NCBI GenBank assembly: GCA_015680685.1
Contig: MNCI01028834.1
Location: forward strand, 624,007-688,006
DNA length: 64,000 nucleotides
Direction: 5' to 3'
Source: Gnetum montanum
Taxonomy: Eukaryota; Streptophyta; Gnetopsida; Gnetales; Gnetaceae
Shown: positions 1 through 11,860 of the stretch, one piece after another
Position numbering within the stretch: position 1 is the first letter of the stretch
How the letters are laid out: the number at the start of each line of letters is the position of its first letter
The notes under the pieces: model-generated
Told to the model about the DNA's origin: nothing
Seen by the model: only the letters and a program-made list of their open reading frames with translations
The model's database searches: none
Made by a program: the position numbers and the translations under genes

Positions 1-50
1 AAATGACATATAACTAGTAAGCACATTGATAATTTTATTTGTTTTGGAAA

Positions 51-311
51 ATGTCTTCTTCTCATAGTTGCGAAGATGTCAAACTGCCAATCCCAAAAGA
101 GTGCAAAGTGGTATATACTCATCCAAATGAGTTTGTAGTAGACTTCACTATCATCTTACATAAATATGAACAACTACAATGGTGTGATATGAAGGGCAAC
201 ATTGTATTGCCTCTTGATCGATCTATGTCCAAGATGCTATTTCAAACCCTTAAAAAGTTAGACATCTTAGATTGTCACAAGGAACACATTGTGAATGATC
301 ATGATAGTTAG
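51..311 (+). pseudogene. Copy A gag, N-terminal segment
   Basis: Start chosen at the ATG at 51 because copy B gag begins with the same Met-Ser-Ser-Ser at 22056 on the minus strand. The motif VYTHPNEFV, then DFT, LH and GNIV, recurs in both copies, so this is a conserved gag N-terminal domain. A stop at 309-311 interrupts the frame; B carries on past this point into a basic, Ser/Pro-rich hinge. Capsid/nucleocapsid precursor of a retrotransposon; non-functional here. Confidence 0.75.
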
Positions 312-2290
312 GACTACCATCCCACTAAAACACAATGCAAGTGAGATCGACACTAGGTGAAGCATCATGAGTTTACAAAGGAGAAAAATTTTACTAATTC
401 CTTATTCCTACTAAATCAAGATGATAATGAGGATCCTCTCTTTTAAGGTTCTCAACATGAAGATTCTCCATTCCCTATTGTTGGTAATGAGGGTGTGACC
501 TTGAATCTACGATCCACTATTCATAAACCAAGTTTGGAATAAAGTGATAATCAAGGTAGGGACTTCGGTAAACATCACAATAGAAAAAGATCTTAGGAAG
601 CTGGTCGTAATGAGTGAAAAAGTGATGGCAGACACCGTGGTGGTGGTGGTGATCCACCTTCCCCTCCATCCTCTTCATCCAATTCCAAACATTCCTTTTT
701 ATCTTTTCATTCTTATAACAGAAACCATCGAAATAATCATGATGAAGGTGTTCAACAAGACAACAAATATCATCAAATCCCTCAAGAATGCAGAGGTGAC
801 AGAAACCATCATTAATGTCATTGACATAATCATCATGATGAACCTCTATTGGCAACTTGAATCATACTCAACATTGTAGAGGTAGTAAAGATCCCAACTA
901 GGCATATGAAAGATAGTTAGATTAAGCACCTAGACATGAATAATATTCCATGATTTGAAGGGGGATACAATTCTGATTTCCAGAATCATCTACAAGCTTT
1001 CTATGATGCCTATGCCTTATAGAACATTAAAAATGACTAGTAGAAACTCAAGCTTTCTCCTAGGACACTCATTAAGAAAGCTGAGAGCTGGTACTAGTTC
1101 TTGGAACTGGAATCCATTCACTAATGGAGTACCATGTTAGAGCTATTTAATGAAAATACCAAATGTAGTCCAGAGTGTCTAATCTAAGAGGCAAATCCAA
1201 GGTTGGAAACAAGGAACACATAAACCCTTGAATGCTACCATGGGTAGATATTATTCACTCTTACATTGATGCTTTGGAGATGGTTATTCTCAAAGGGAAC
1301 AACTTTTCCACATCATAAAAGGGATTAGAGTAGAAACCAGAAGAACTCTTGGGGTGTATGCCCAAGGAAGATTGTTTGAATTGAGAACTCATCAAATTCA
1401 AAGGTTGCTAGAGTAGGTAGCAAAAGAAGAAGGTGAGTTGGGAAAAAGGGAAAGTATAGAAGAGTATAATAGGAACCCTTCCATCAAGAAATAGGAGGTT
1501 TGATTTTGCAGTCACCACTCGATGAAGTAATGAGGAGGAAAACCTTGCCCATTCAAAAATCTATTTTTAATATTTCAGTAAAGGTTGATAAATTATGGGA
1601 CTCTTTGGATGAAAAATTTTAAACCACTATGAAGATTGTTGAAGAATCCAAAGAACAAAATAGTGATCATAACCATAGGAGGTGAAAAGAAGCTAAATGT
1701 ACCTACCAGAGAGGTAAGTGCAAAGTTGCTGCCATTGAGGAAGTTGTGGAGACAAAATTTAATGAAAAAGTTTGTTGTGACATCGATCAATAAAAACATC
1801 TAAAGGAATGTTGCCCTATGGTGTCACACTTACAAGAGTCTAGGATGTATGCATTGAATCCTTAACTAGCACATAGGTAAGCACATAGGCAATTGCCTTA
1901 TCTTCAAGGTAATCCAAGGTAGTTTCACCAGCAACAAGTTTACTATCCAAGTGGAGTTCCATCATAATCATATGAGCAATACCAATAGTGGCATCAACCA
2001 TAATCATGGGGAATGCCATAACCAAAGTAGCAATAGCCTTATAGGCAACTAGATCCATATGGGTACTATGTTTAACAATGCATTTCTCCAAGAACTTGTA
2101 GAAGTCATGTCTTATTTTAGCATCACTATTACCCTCCAGGGTATCACTGAACACATTCAAACCCATATCCATACCACACTTCACATCTATCTACACACAC
2201 ACCTCCATCCTCAACCTAGTTACCTTCTACTCCATCCATGTAGGGTGAGATTCCTCCACAACTACAGTAATGAAAAGCTACGAGGGCTAT
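312..2290 (+). pseudogene. Copy A gag, hinge, retrotrans_gag core and C-terminal tail
   Basis: Frames are broken by many stops and shifts, but order is preserved. A Ser/Pro/His-rich hinge (about 620-860) is followed by the retrotrans_gag core (about 930-1500, with LSPRTLIKKAESWY), a helical segment (about 1515-1760) and a cysteine/histidine cluster near 1770-1830 whose C copy ends HPKGCCP. A Tyr/Gln-rich stretch to about 2290 ends the protein. Copies B and C have the same blocks in the same order. Assembly of virus-like particles is the family role; none can be made from this copy. Confidence 0.75.
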
Positions 2291-2379
2291 ACACTCATAA
2301 TCAGCTTTCTAGCTAAGTGGTTTAGATAATTGATCTAGAAAAAGATCCTTCTTTTGATCCAATAGTCCTTTCCAACCCT

Positions 2380-3021
2380 CACAACCTAGTATAGTTGATT
2401 TCCCTGCATCTTCAGTATCCTCATCCTCTGCATCAAATATCTTTGAGTGCCCTTCAAACCAAACTCTACCTTGGATCCACCCTATGATGCTAACTCATGT
2501 TATTTTTGATTGAATCAAGGCTAGCAATCTTCCCATGAAAAGATCTTACCTAGGAAGTCCTCTCATTTACTTATAGATCACTAAACATGGGCCATGCAAG
2601 GCTCTTCTTAATTCTATTTCTAGTGTTAATCTCATCTCCAATGACATGTACAAGGCCTAGAACCTACCACTTATCAAGAAGAGCAACATCCATCTAGAAT
2701 TGGTAGATTAATCAATCACTATTCCATTAGGGTTAGTGGAGGACATTGTGACCATAGTAAGTGGGTGGTCCTATCCTACCAATTTTTTGTGATTAGGATT
2801 GACAAATGCAAAGGTGACTTCCCCATCATTATGGGAAGGTCTTCATTAAGCATGGTTGATGCACGCATGGGCATAAGGAACCTTTCCTTGGAAACCTCCA
2901 AGAAAAATGAATTTGGAAAATTAGAGAAAAGTGTATTCCATGCATCACATATAGCGATAAAAGGTGCAATTATGTGCAAAATATTTGGTCCATCAAAAGT
3001 ACATACATCAAAGTATGCAAT
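2380..3021 (+). pseudogene. Copy A retropepsin-like protease
   Basis: The active-site region reads LLNSISSVNLIS (about 2600-2650), against LLDLSSSVNLIS in copy C and LLNSGSGVNLIS in B, so the catalytic Asp is Asn here. Downstream FPIIMGR is the conserved flap/helix block. The reading frame from 2765 stays open to 3021, where the family L insertion begins. Protease releases gag and pol products in this family. Broken by mutation and by insertion. Confidence 0.8.
3017..3021. repeat. Left target-site duplication of the 3022-6668 insertion
   Basis: GCAAT on the left, ACAAT at 6669-6673 on the right (4 of 5 identical). With the insert removed, copy A reads GCAAT-TAGTGTGCAC, which aligns with copy C near 27990-28010, so the junction is exact. 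Confidence 0.8.
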
Positions 3022-4324
3022 TGTTGGCGACCGTTTGGGATGCGACCACCAACGAGTGTCCTCGAATAGGATTTAGGTGCCTGCTGGTCTCTGGCAACAC
3101 CAAGGCCCAGATACCTCCAAATAAACTTAGTAGTTAATGTGAGTATGTGTGTGTGTTGTTGTGGTGTGCGGTTGTGTGAAATGAAATGATTGCGTTGTGT
3201 GTAAACTACAAATGACTTACTTTAAAGAGATTCAGCCAACTTTGCCAAGTACTGTGAGTTCTTGAAAATTTCCTATTTTGTTCAACTGCCTAGTCTACGC
3301 GGTCCTTATAATACCTACTTGTAACAAATAAAATTTTGCAAAAACATTTGAGCACAACTCCGCAATCTACTCCTAATTTTCCCCAGAGAAAGAGATAGTT
3401 CCACAAGAAAACTAGAAATAGAGCAAGATTCGATGGAAATAAGCAGAAAAGAAAAGAAAGCAGATTTGTGTAGACCTCAAATATTTAAACAAGGTAAAAT
3501 GACACGAGTAAACACTTCGCAATAAAGCTATCCCAAATTCAATATCTACGAATTGTTCAAACTTCCAAGGCTCAAACAAGCAATATCTTCAAGACAATCC
3601 TACTATGCTACCAAAAATTGCTGCGTAAACTACCACGTACGAGACTCCATTTTGACTAGATAATAGATGTCAACGATTGCATTCAAACAGAACCTTTAAA
3701 AGACTTGACAATTTCTGATTGAAATACCACGGGAATTCACTTTAAAGATAAAAAGAAGCTATTCTGGTCCCATCAAAATACCAAAGATTTTCTGAACCCT
3801 CTCGACTACTGAATTGTTCAACGGCGTGACTACAAACAGAGGCTCTCTTACAACAATCCCAATAGCAGTTCCCACACGTTGCACAATAACGAAATTTACT
3901 ACTAAAATGCTCTTAAGGCTTTTAAACACAAGCGCTTCTATGGCAAAATTTTAATAGAAATTTCTATCGGGCAACAAGAACAATAAGAGCAATCTAAAAA
4001 TCCCAAAATTACTTGCCAAGGATGATACTATGTAAACCACTAGCTAGAAAATTTAAACAAAAAAAAAAAAAAACATAACTCACAGGACTATGACAAAGAG
4101 GCTGAAATCTTTCCTTTAGCAAGCCATCTTACAAGCAATCGTCTTTACAAATCTTCTTTGCAAATGCTCTTCTCAAGATCCCAAAGTGTCTTCAAGTGAG
4201 AGCCTAAGTGCTAACTAGTAGCCTTCCAAAGTGTGATGTATGAGACCACCCAAAAGTCTCTTCTCCAAAAGTTTTTTTCCCAAAAATTATCCTCCTCCCC
4301 CTTCCCTCCTTGACCCCTGAAGCC

Positions 4325-4332
4325 TTTTTATA
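4325..4332 (-). promoter_or_regulatory. TATA box of family L insertion 1
   Basis: Minus-strand TATAAAAAGG, with the same sequence at 49288-49297 in insertion 2 and at 60043-60034 in the third copy. The element is thereby oriented: transcription runs toward the CCAACA end, out into copy A. Confidence 0.7.
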
Positions 4333-4408
4333 GGGTTCAAAGGTAGTTAGGTAAGTTACATATTCAAAAATATCTTACCTAACTTCTCTCCCAAGTAACT
4401 TGGCCAAC

Positions 4409-4471
4409 CAATTAGGAGATTACTTGCCCAACAAGTTAGGAGGTTACTTGCCCAACAAGTTAGGTAAGTTA
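4409..4471 (-). repeat. Tandem 23-24 bp repeats upstream of the TATA box
   Basis: Two full units and one partial unit of a TTAGGAGRTTACTTGCCCAA motif, about 80-150 bp upstream of the TATA box. Insertion 2 keeps them at about 49157-49217. Position fits a U3 enhancer; function is inference. Confidence 0.65.
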
Positions 4472-4705
4472 CAAAAATCTTGGATGGTTGTAACCACCAT
4501 AGAGATAAAAAAGGCTACAATTGACAAGTGTCTTCATGATAATCCAAATTAAAATTAGTTACAAATATCATAGCTGTAACTATCATAGGAAGTTACAACT
4601 TCCATAGGAATAAAAGAGATAATAATCAAATGTCTATTTTATTTTAAACCAAATCCCTTTGCATCACTGCATAAAACTTTATATATTTAATCATATCTAT
4701 CAGGC

Positions 4706-5218
4706 TCACGTGTTGTAGGTGCTGAAACTAGGGTTACATCTTGCCGCATTAAATTCTTGATCGTGGTTGTGGCGAGGCTTGACAGTGCCGTCGTTTCCGG
4801 CGAGCATCTCGTACTTATCACGGCAAGTGAAGTTGGTGCACTCGTAGCCAAGGGTGGTGGCCAGCACATGCTGGATATAGTTGGTAACGTCATACGGGGA
4901 GTGGCCTCCGGCGGAGTAGGTCAGATGTGGAGGAAAAGGTTCCAGGAATGTGACCTTGTACGTGGGCACCAGATTCATGAAAAAGAAGAAGCAATCGAGG
5001 CCTTTCCATCTGTAGATGATGGTGCTGTGGAATAGCGTGGGCTGTGTGCGGATCACCACCGGCACGATGTAGTCTGACAGCTCCGTGAACAGGGCACTGA
5101 AGTATAGCAAAAACGGCTCGCGGCACGTCGTACCCTTGCGATAGATGGCCAGGTCGCCCTGCACTAGCAGCTTCTGAATGGAATAAACATTCCACCTACG
5201 TGGCTTGACCTTGAATCG
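4706..5218 (-). pseudogene. Captured 3' fragment of a plant glycerol-3-phosphate acyltransferase gene
   Basis: An open frame of about 170 codons ending at a stop at 4706-4708. The residues match the C-terminal third of land-plant GPATs of the cutin/suberin type: KLLVQGDL, then GTTCREPF (acyltransferase block III), FSALFTELSD, WKGLD, FFFMN, PTYKVTFLEP, LGYECTNFT and the near-terminal LAGNDGTV. Intact enzymes acylate glycerol-3-phosphate at the ER for surface lipids. Block III normally reads PEGTTCREP; here it is RKGTTCREP, losing the conserved Pro-Glu. Upstream the frame stops at 5219-5221, so the N-terminal domain and earlier acyltransferase blocks are absent. GC-rich and far better preserved than the surrounding elements, it lies in the sense orientation of the family L element. 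Family identification is strong; subfamily is unknown. Confidence 0.85.
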
Positions 5219-5221
5219 TCA

Positions 5222-5640
5222 CAATCTTGATTGATTGTCTGGGGCATTTTTTCTGTTGATTTTTCTTGTATTTATCAGCGGAGCTTTCCATTACGATTGC
5301 CACTGTAGATGTTTGATATGGCTTCGACTCTCACAGGGGCCATGTTCCACAATTCAGTCCATGACGACGGCCATGACAGCCACCATTCCACCACTGCTTG
5401 GCCTCCATTGCGTTGCCGTTGCTCTGCTGCTGCTTCGCACTATTCGTGTCTGCCTCACTGTGTTAGTTTCCATGCACACATCCAATAGCAGATGTGGGAT
5501 AGAGCCTGAAAACGAAAACCCTCCAAACTCGGCAGTTTCCGCAATTGACAGTAAAAGTCAGGGCTCAGAGAGCGGAGCCTTGACAACGCCCAGCTGCATC
5601 CAGGATTCTTCTTGGCACCCTTCTACTTAATCATCAATCT
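5222..5640. other. GC-rich segment of unknown origin beside the GPAT fragment
   Basis: Base composition is as high as in the GPAT fragment and unlike the flanks. The plus strand is open from 5235 to 5630 and the minus strand is broken. I recognise no protein. It could be upstream genomic sequence of the same captured GPAT locus or a second captured fragment. Confidence 0.4.
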
Positions 5641-6668
5641 TATCCTTGCAACATCGTGCCACTATTCATGACAAATCAGAACTGTATTGTTTTTGATTTT
5701 AGAAATTTCTATTGCAATTTGCCTTGGAAGCGCAGTCATTCCTGCTGACTATTCTGTGGAAGTCTTACATGTTTATTCAACAATGAAAAATAATACAGGA
5801 GTAAAGGAAGAAGAATAACATTTTATGCTATTTGGACGTGATGTGTATAACTACATATTGTGTAAAATTTATAATTTCTTGCCCATGCGTGCTAAACAAT
5901 CTACAAGAAAGCTGTTTCACCACAATAAACCTTGTTTGTCTTTCCTTATCAATGTTCATGCTTTTAATGTAGTGCAGTAAGCTTGCAAAATTCAGGGTAC
6001 CAATATTTACTGTCAACATGAGTAATAAAAATACCTAAATTTCACCAATGGCCTTGATGTTGTAGCACAAGGACTCATAATCTTGCACTTCAGTCCTTCA
6101 TTCAATCTTCCTTTTTCATTGTGTTTTGAACTAGTGAAAAATTTTAATAGACAAATGCGCTTTTATTCCCTTAACCTTTAAACCTATAGATGGATGGGTT
6201 AACATATAAATATATATGTATGTATATAATATTTTTTCATCTTTCTAATGCTTGCGACCCATGATTTTCTGATTGGTGGGTGGCTTTCACAATGAAAAAT
6301 GGCCGAAGTCCAACATTTTGTTTTGTCCCAATCTCAGAAACATGAAACTTTCTTCTCTTTCTATAGATACATTCCAGTGAGGCGACTTGAGAACCACCAG
6401 ATTATGATTCTTGAACAAGTCATGAAATTAATCATTCAAAATTTTCATTGTAATTTCTGCTCATGACACCAAGATGGATAATTCCCTATAAATGTAGCTA
6501 CAATATCTAGCATATGCCATTCCAACTTCATGGTTACTTAACTGTTGCAGAATTCTTAATTGGAAATAGCATAATCCTCCTTAAACAATTTCAGTTCATT
6601 AGGATTCTGTACCTCACCATTTGCAAATAAGTCCACCTGTTCCATGAAATGGCCAAAATGTGCCAACA
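5641..6668 (-). other. 5' segment of family L insertion 1, no gene recognised
   Basis: AT-rich, no long frame. The first roughly 45 sense bases (6668 downward, ending near a CATGGAACAG) resemble the first bases of insertion 2 at 47784, supporting a shared 5' terminus. The rest has no counterpart I can see in the window. Confidence 0.5.
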
Positions 6669-6673
6669 ACAAT
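6669..6673. repeat. Right target-site duplication of the 3022-6668 insertion
   Basis: ACAAT, partner of GCAAT at 3017-3021; copy A resumes immediately with TAGTGTGCAC. Confidence 0.75.
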
Positions 6674-6789
6674 TAGTGTGCACAATAAATAGATATTTAA
6701 AAGTGTCTGTACACAACAGCCACAAAATAGGAGGAAACCCAGTGGCTAATAGTTGACTTAGATAGTAGCACATTATGCATGGAACCAAC

Positions 6790-7970
6790 TAAATGCCTAA
6801 CATGTGCTTATGTTGAAATCATGGATAAACTTGAGCAAGTTCATCACCAACTCTTTAATGATGAAGATGATGATACTTGTTGGGAAGAGTTGGAAATCCC
6901 TAATAACTTCAAATAGGAGCCCATAGAATTGAAAACTTTATCAACTAGCATGGAATATGCATTATTTAGCAATGGTAAACTAGTCATAATCAATTCCAAT
7001 CTTGGTCTTCAACAAAAAGAAAAGATGTTAAAGGTTGTTAACAAATGGCCAACAACCTTTTCTTGGTCATATCCTAAGCTAACAGGAATCGATCCAAGGA
7101 TATGCCAACATTGCACTTACATTGACCTTGCCTTGAAACCAAGAAGGTAGCTGTAGAGATTAATGAACCCCAAACTAAAGAAGATCATCAAGGAGGAATA
7201 GAGAAACTCCTGAAGGCAAGGTTCATCTATTCGATCATGGATAATGAGTGGGTTAGCCCACTCTTAATTTTTCAAAAGAAATGTAGTAAGTGGCAGGTTT
7301 GCATAAACTTAAGGTTGTTGAATATGACAACATTTAAAAATCATTTTCCATTGCCATTTGTGGATCAAGTGTTGGACATCATATTCGGGCATTGCTATTA
7401 TAGCTTCTTGGATGGTTATAATGGCTTATAAAAAATCCAAATTGTGCCATAAGATCAGGCTAAGACAACATTCACAAGTCCCTAGGGAACTTATGCATAT
7501 TGTAAGATGTCATTTGATCTATGTAATGCCCTTACAACATTTCAACACTTAGTCCTTGGTATTTTCCAATAGTAAGTCGATACTCTTATGAAAGTCTTCA
7601 TGGATGACTTCTCCACCTATGGAGCTATGTTTGAGCAACCCTTGGACAGCCTCGAGTAAGTATTAAAAAGATGTGTGGAAATAAATCTGTAGCTGAACTG
7701 GCAAAAAGGTCAGCTTATGATCCAAGAAGGAATTGTGTTGGGACACCAAATTTTACAAGAAGGGATTAAGGTAGACCTAGAAAAGATAAGGGTCATCCAA
7801 GGAATTACACATCAATTAGAGATAGTTAAAGATGTTAGATCATTCCTTGGACATACTAGCTACTACCAAAAATTCATAGAGAATTTATTTAAGATCAGAA
7901 AATCATTGGTAGAGCTTACAATAAAAGATTCACCATTCATCTAGACCAAGGAATGTGAACATGCATTCCA
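6790..7970 (+). pseudogene. Copy A reverse transcriptase
   Basis: Ty3-type RT in pieces: a linker (CWEELEIP), an N-terminal block from 6929 (TFSWSYPKLTGIDPRICQH), then WVSPL, LRLLNM, HFPLPFVDQVLD, YYSFLDGYNG and the catalytic FMDDF at 7597-7611, followed by NWQK, EGIVLGH, FLGHTSYY and LQAPD. The double aspartate is intact here, while it is FMDAF in B and FMDGF in E. A frameshift near 7200 and several TAG/TAA stops inactivate it. An N occurs at 8025. Confidence 0.88.
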
Positions 7971-8025
7971 ACAGTTAAAGAAGAAACTTGTAGAAACACC
8001 AATTCTACAAGCACCAGATTGGTCN

Positions 8026-8425
8026 TAAAAACTCCAATTCTATGGACACTAGGCTAATCTAGATCATTTTAAATAATGACATACAGATCTAATTATGCTT
8101 TGGGAGCTATGCTTAAGTAGTTTGATGATAAAAAACATCCATATTACATCCATTGTGCAAGCTGAAGTATTGTGGGTGTATAGTTGAATTATACCATAAC
8201 TGAAAAATAACTAATGATAATGGTGTACATGCTTGACAAGTTTAGGCATTATGTGCTTGGATATAAAGTATTTGTACACACAGATCATAGTGTCATCCAC
8301 TTCTTGATCATCAAGCCAATAGTGAGCCCTCGTATCATACATTGTCTCATGATCTTGCAGGAATTTGATCTCATAATGGTAGATTGAAAAGGAACTAAAA
8401 TTGTGATCGTTGACCACCTCTCTCA
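8026..8425 (+). pseudogene. Copy A RNase H region
   Basis: Heavily stopped, recognised by alignment to the better copy C block at 29300-29700 (ALEKFKNYVFGYKVFVNTD-type residues). In A the tail LGIMCLDIKYLY and the substrate-binding end survive in shifting frames. It would degrade RNA of the RNA-DNA hybrid; dead here. Confidence 0.65.
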
Positions 8426-8499
8426 ATTAAGATGGAATAACAAAAAGAAGGAGAGCCATATATAATCAGTTTCTGGATGATCTTCTCTTTACAAGAGTA

Positions 8500-9740
8500 A
8501 TAAATGACCATGTGCCCACAGAAACAAAATGGTATGATGACATCCTCACTTACCTTCTCACTCAGGGGATGCCATAAGATCGTGACTTTAGAAAGAAGCA
8601 AAAATTTCTTCATTTGACCAAAAACTTCATGAAAATTAATGGACACCTCTACAAGGTGTGTGTCAATGGCTTGATTCATTGGTATGTCCCTGATGAAGAT
8701 CAACTACGCATTCTCCAGGATGTTCAGAAAGGACCTTGTGGGGGCCACTATGTAGGGAGACACATGACCATAAAAGTTCTAATGGTAGGATACTATTGGC
8801 TTACAATATTCTTGTGAACATTGTCAACAAGATGGTGGGATGACTACTCAAATGGAAGGTCCTCAACAGTGAATTCAACCACTAAAGCCCCTTGATATAT
8901 GAGGCAGTGATTTCATGGGTTCCATCACATCCATGTCCAATGGAAAGGCATATATCATCATAGCAATCAACTACTACATGAAATTGCTAATTATACATCT
9001 TCCACTACTACTAGATTTATACAAAAAAAATTTGAAAATAGGTTTGAGATGCCATGTGCACTAATTTCTAACAATGGAACTCATTTTATAGGTGCCACCT
9101 TTAGAAATTTGATGCAACACTTGGGGGTTGAACATAAATTAACAACACCATATCACCCCCAAGCCAATGGTCAAGTAGAGGTAACCAACAAGGAGATCAC
9201 AAAAATCCTAACCTGGACCATTAGCAAATATAGGAAAGAATGGAGTACAAAACTCAATGATGCCCTCTGGGCCTACTGTTCAACATGGAAACTTCCTATT
9301 AGCTATTCTCCCTATGAGTTATTGTATGCAAAACTTCCAATGCTCCTAATTTAATTTGAATTCCGTACATTCTCTATAGCCTGTGGTCTAAATCTTGACC
9401 TAAGTTTAGCATAGAAATTAATATTGATCAACCTTAATGTGCTAGATGAAAATTGATTGGTGGTCCTATTTTTGAATGAGGTACACAAGGCATTTAAGAA
9501 GCAATGTCATGAGCTAAGAATACAAAAGGTAAAACTTCAACCAGTAGATAAGATTCTCTATTGGAATCCCACAAATGTACCCTAGAAGACCAAATTCCAA
9601 ACATTGTGGAAGGGACATTATATAATTGATCAAATATTTTCCTCTAGGATTATGTTAATTTACAAACTTGAAAGCCCAAATAAAAGGTAGTTGATCAACA
9701 TCAAACAAGTAACACCTTTCCTAGAACTAAGACAAGCTAG
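8500..9740 (+). pseudogene. Copy A integrase
   Basis: Zinc-binding end GPCGGHYVGRHM (about 8735-8770), catalytic core with the first Asp in SDFMG (about 8910), second site SNNGTHF (about 9070, canonical Asp changed to Asn) and the Glu in YHPQANGQVEVTNKE (about 9155-9200), then LNDALWAY and SPYELLY. The C-terminal region runs to about 9740. The best open piece is 9049-9354. Inactive through stops and the lost Asp. Confidence 0.87.
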
Positions 9741-11860
9741 TGCAACTACGACATTAATAGATGGACAACTACATTCAATTTTTTGGATCTCCTCCTTCCA
9801 ACTTAGTTGTGGAGGAAATGGCCATCCATTATAATAATCCATATGGCTTCTTAGCTTTTCTACTTTTTTCTTTTCACATTTTTGATTTTACAAGTTGTTT
9901 ATTTTACAAATTTTTGATTTTCTATTTCTTCCATTTTTTTGTCATTTTTCTATTTTACTCCATCATTAGTATATTTGAACCTTTCTTGGTTACTTTATAA
10001 TTATTGCATCATTTTTGCTAATAAAAGTGTTTTATTACCACAGGACATAATTCCACTATTGTTGTTTACTGAGAATGGCTTGTACTTAATGTTGTGACTG
10101 TCAATGTTTAGTTTCTATTCTTGAATTATAATGTTTGATGACTATGACATGATTTATTTTTCATGGAATAGGTAGTGAGTCCACATCATCCACCCATCCA
10201 ATAAACTCTATGGTTTTCCTTATTCTACTAGTTTGAGGTTCCTTCCATTAAAACAAAACTTTTAACTAATTGTTGACCTTGGTAGTTCCAAAATTGGAAA
10301 GGATCCAAAGATTTGTAGAGGGTGCAACTTTAAGGGGACTCCAGACTGTTTGTACTCTTCTACATACTTGAGTTCTTGAGTGCTTTTCATGGACTTCTTA
10401 CTATTCCATTTCAACCACTACTAGGAAGTCAAATAAAGTGTTTTCATGGTGTTGTTCCCATCTAAAAATTAAAAACAAAAACAAAACAAAAACATGGAAA
10501 TTCAAAGAACATCCTTTAGGCAAATAAACAGGTTACAAGAACTAGTTACGAGACTAGAAATACATGCACCCATGCCTGAATGTCCCCTCTAACTAAGGCC
10601 CTCTCTCACTTTCTACTTCTCTTTTCTTCTCTTTATGGAATGATGGTTGTTTTGTGGGAGCACTCTCATGTCTCAAGGGGGTGGATCAATCTTAGAGTGG
10701 TGATGCAAAGTCACTGAAAGCAACTGGTTCTAGCCTAGACTAAGGAAGGATCTTCTTAAGTCATTTTAAACACAAACTCCAAAAGGGACTTCTTATGACC
10801 TCAATTTAGGATTTCATTCCACCTTCTCCATCATCCTTCCATGATTCCATAACTTACCTCATTGGTGAGTTCTATGTTATGCTCTATGTCTTAGTCTAGT
10901 TTGTTTAAATTCTTAAATAGATTCTTTTTGGTTGGTCCTTAACTTTTCATGATCAATAATCAATTGTGGGGCTCACAAACTTCTTAGTTAAGGTTAGGTA
11001 AGGGCAACAAGGGCAAGAACTTGTTATGGGGAGGATCCACTTGCATATCACTTGGTTTGTTTAGTTAAGTTCCTTACCTTAGACATTGCTACAATCCTAT
11101 CTTTTGCATATTCCATTATGCAAACCACTATGTGCTCCTTAATCTTTCATTTTCCATGCTCTTTCTTCATTTTCTGAATTGTTTCAAATTTTGGGACTTC
11201 AACATCCTTCTCTCATATTTTCATCATATTTGTGGCTATTTGGGCTTCCATTTGACCCTAATTTTGATCAAAATTTCTTTGTAATTTTCAAGTTTTGACC
11301 AAGTCAACTAAAGTCAATACTGGTCAATAGCTACATCAATGAGGCCCCATCAACATAGTTGACCACATTGATGAGACCTCATTGACACATAACAAAAACT
11401 CTATATATACCATCACAAGCTTTGTAATTTTTATCATTTGCTTTATAATGCTAGGGGATTTTTTGTTTTTTTTTTAGAGCCCAAAACTTTCTAGAGTCCA
11501 TAACTTCCCAACCATTTGCCCAAATCACTTTTTTCTTTGATCTTGCAGTTACAAAAGGTAAACTCTTTATCATGGGAGCTGCAAACCTTAAGGTTTCTAA
11601 TGAATTTTTTTGAAAATTTTTCTAGCTACCCCAAAGGGTTAATAAAATTAACAATATATATACATCAATTTTTTTTAGAGTTAACCCTTCCAACACCCTC
11701 TAGGATGATTTATTAACAATAGCACATAAATAAAATAATGATTGAATTAATTAAATTAGTCATAATTACAACTTAGCCAAGTGTAACTATCCTAAGGAGA
11801 TAAAGGTATCCCAATTGTTTCATGTTACACAACGAATTGCTAACCTATGGTCTTATTGTG
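9741..11860 (+). other. Family I pol-ORF3 spacer (copy A)
   Basis: About 2.1 kb without a credible frame. It holds T-rich then A-rich tracts (about 9860-9960, 10460-10500) and recognisable homology to copy C 31000-33190 and copy B 16050-14300, so it is a conserved non-coding part of the element. Confidence 0.75.
11334..11409 (+). promoter_or_regulatory. Possible internal promoter upstream of ORF3 (copy A)
   Basis: ATGAGGCCCCATCAA (11340-11354) and ATTGATGAGACCTCATTGA (11368-11386) lie just before CTATATATAC (11401-11410). The LTR U3 of the same copy has ATGAGGCTCCATCAA at 24918-24932 ahead of its own TATA box at 24954-24960. The arrangement suggests a U3-like cassette driving ORF3. Motif match is seen; promoter activity is inference. 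Confidence 0.4.

Larger units (their letters stand above)
3022..6668 (-). mobile_element. Family L insertion 1 (solo-LTR-like, 3647 bp, carries GPAT fragment)
   Basis: Begins TGTTGGCGACC and ends TGCCAACA, giving TGTTGGC/GCCAACA terminal inverted repeats, with a 5-bp duplication. It contains no gag/pol and no internal direct repeat long enough to be paired LTRs, so it behaves as one solo LTR. In its own sense (minus) the order is: 5' segment 6668-5641, GC-rich cargo 5640-4700, U3 core with 23-bp repeats, TATA at 4332-4325, and R/U5 to 3022. The core 3022-4461 is nearly identical to 49147-50568 of insertion 2, in inverted orientation; the middle is not. It sits between protease and RT of copy A. 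Confidence 0.85.

Noticed and set aside
517-879. Overlapping open frames on both strands, His/Asp-rich on the minus strand
   Set aside because: They are shadows of the repetitive gag hinge of copy A; frame order agrees with copy B gag.
4706-5218. A resident functional GPAT gene
   Set aside because: Only the 3' end is present, upstream frame is closed, block III is altered, and it lies within a TSD-bounded insertion.
4757-5630. Plus-strand open frames across the GPAT and neighbouring GC-rich segment
   Set aside because: Over the GPAT part the minus strand carries the recognisable protein; the plus frames have no similarity and reflect high GC.
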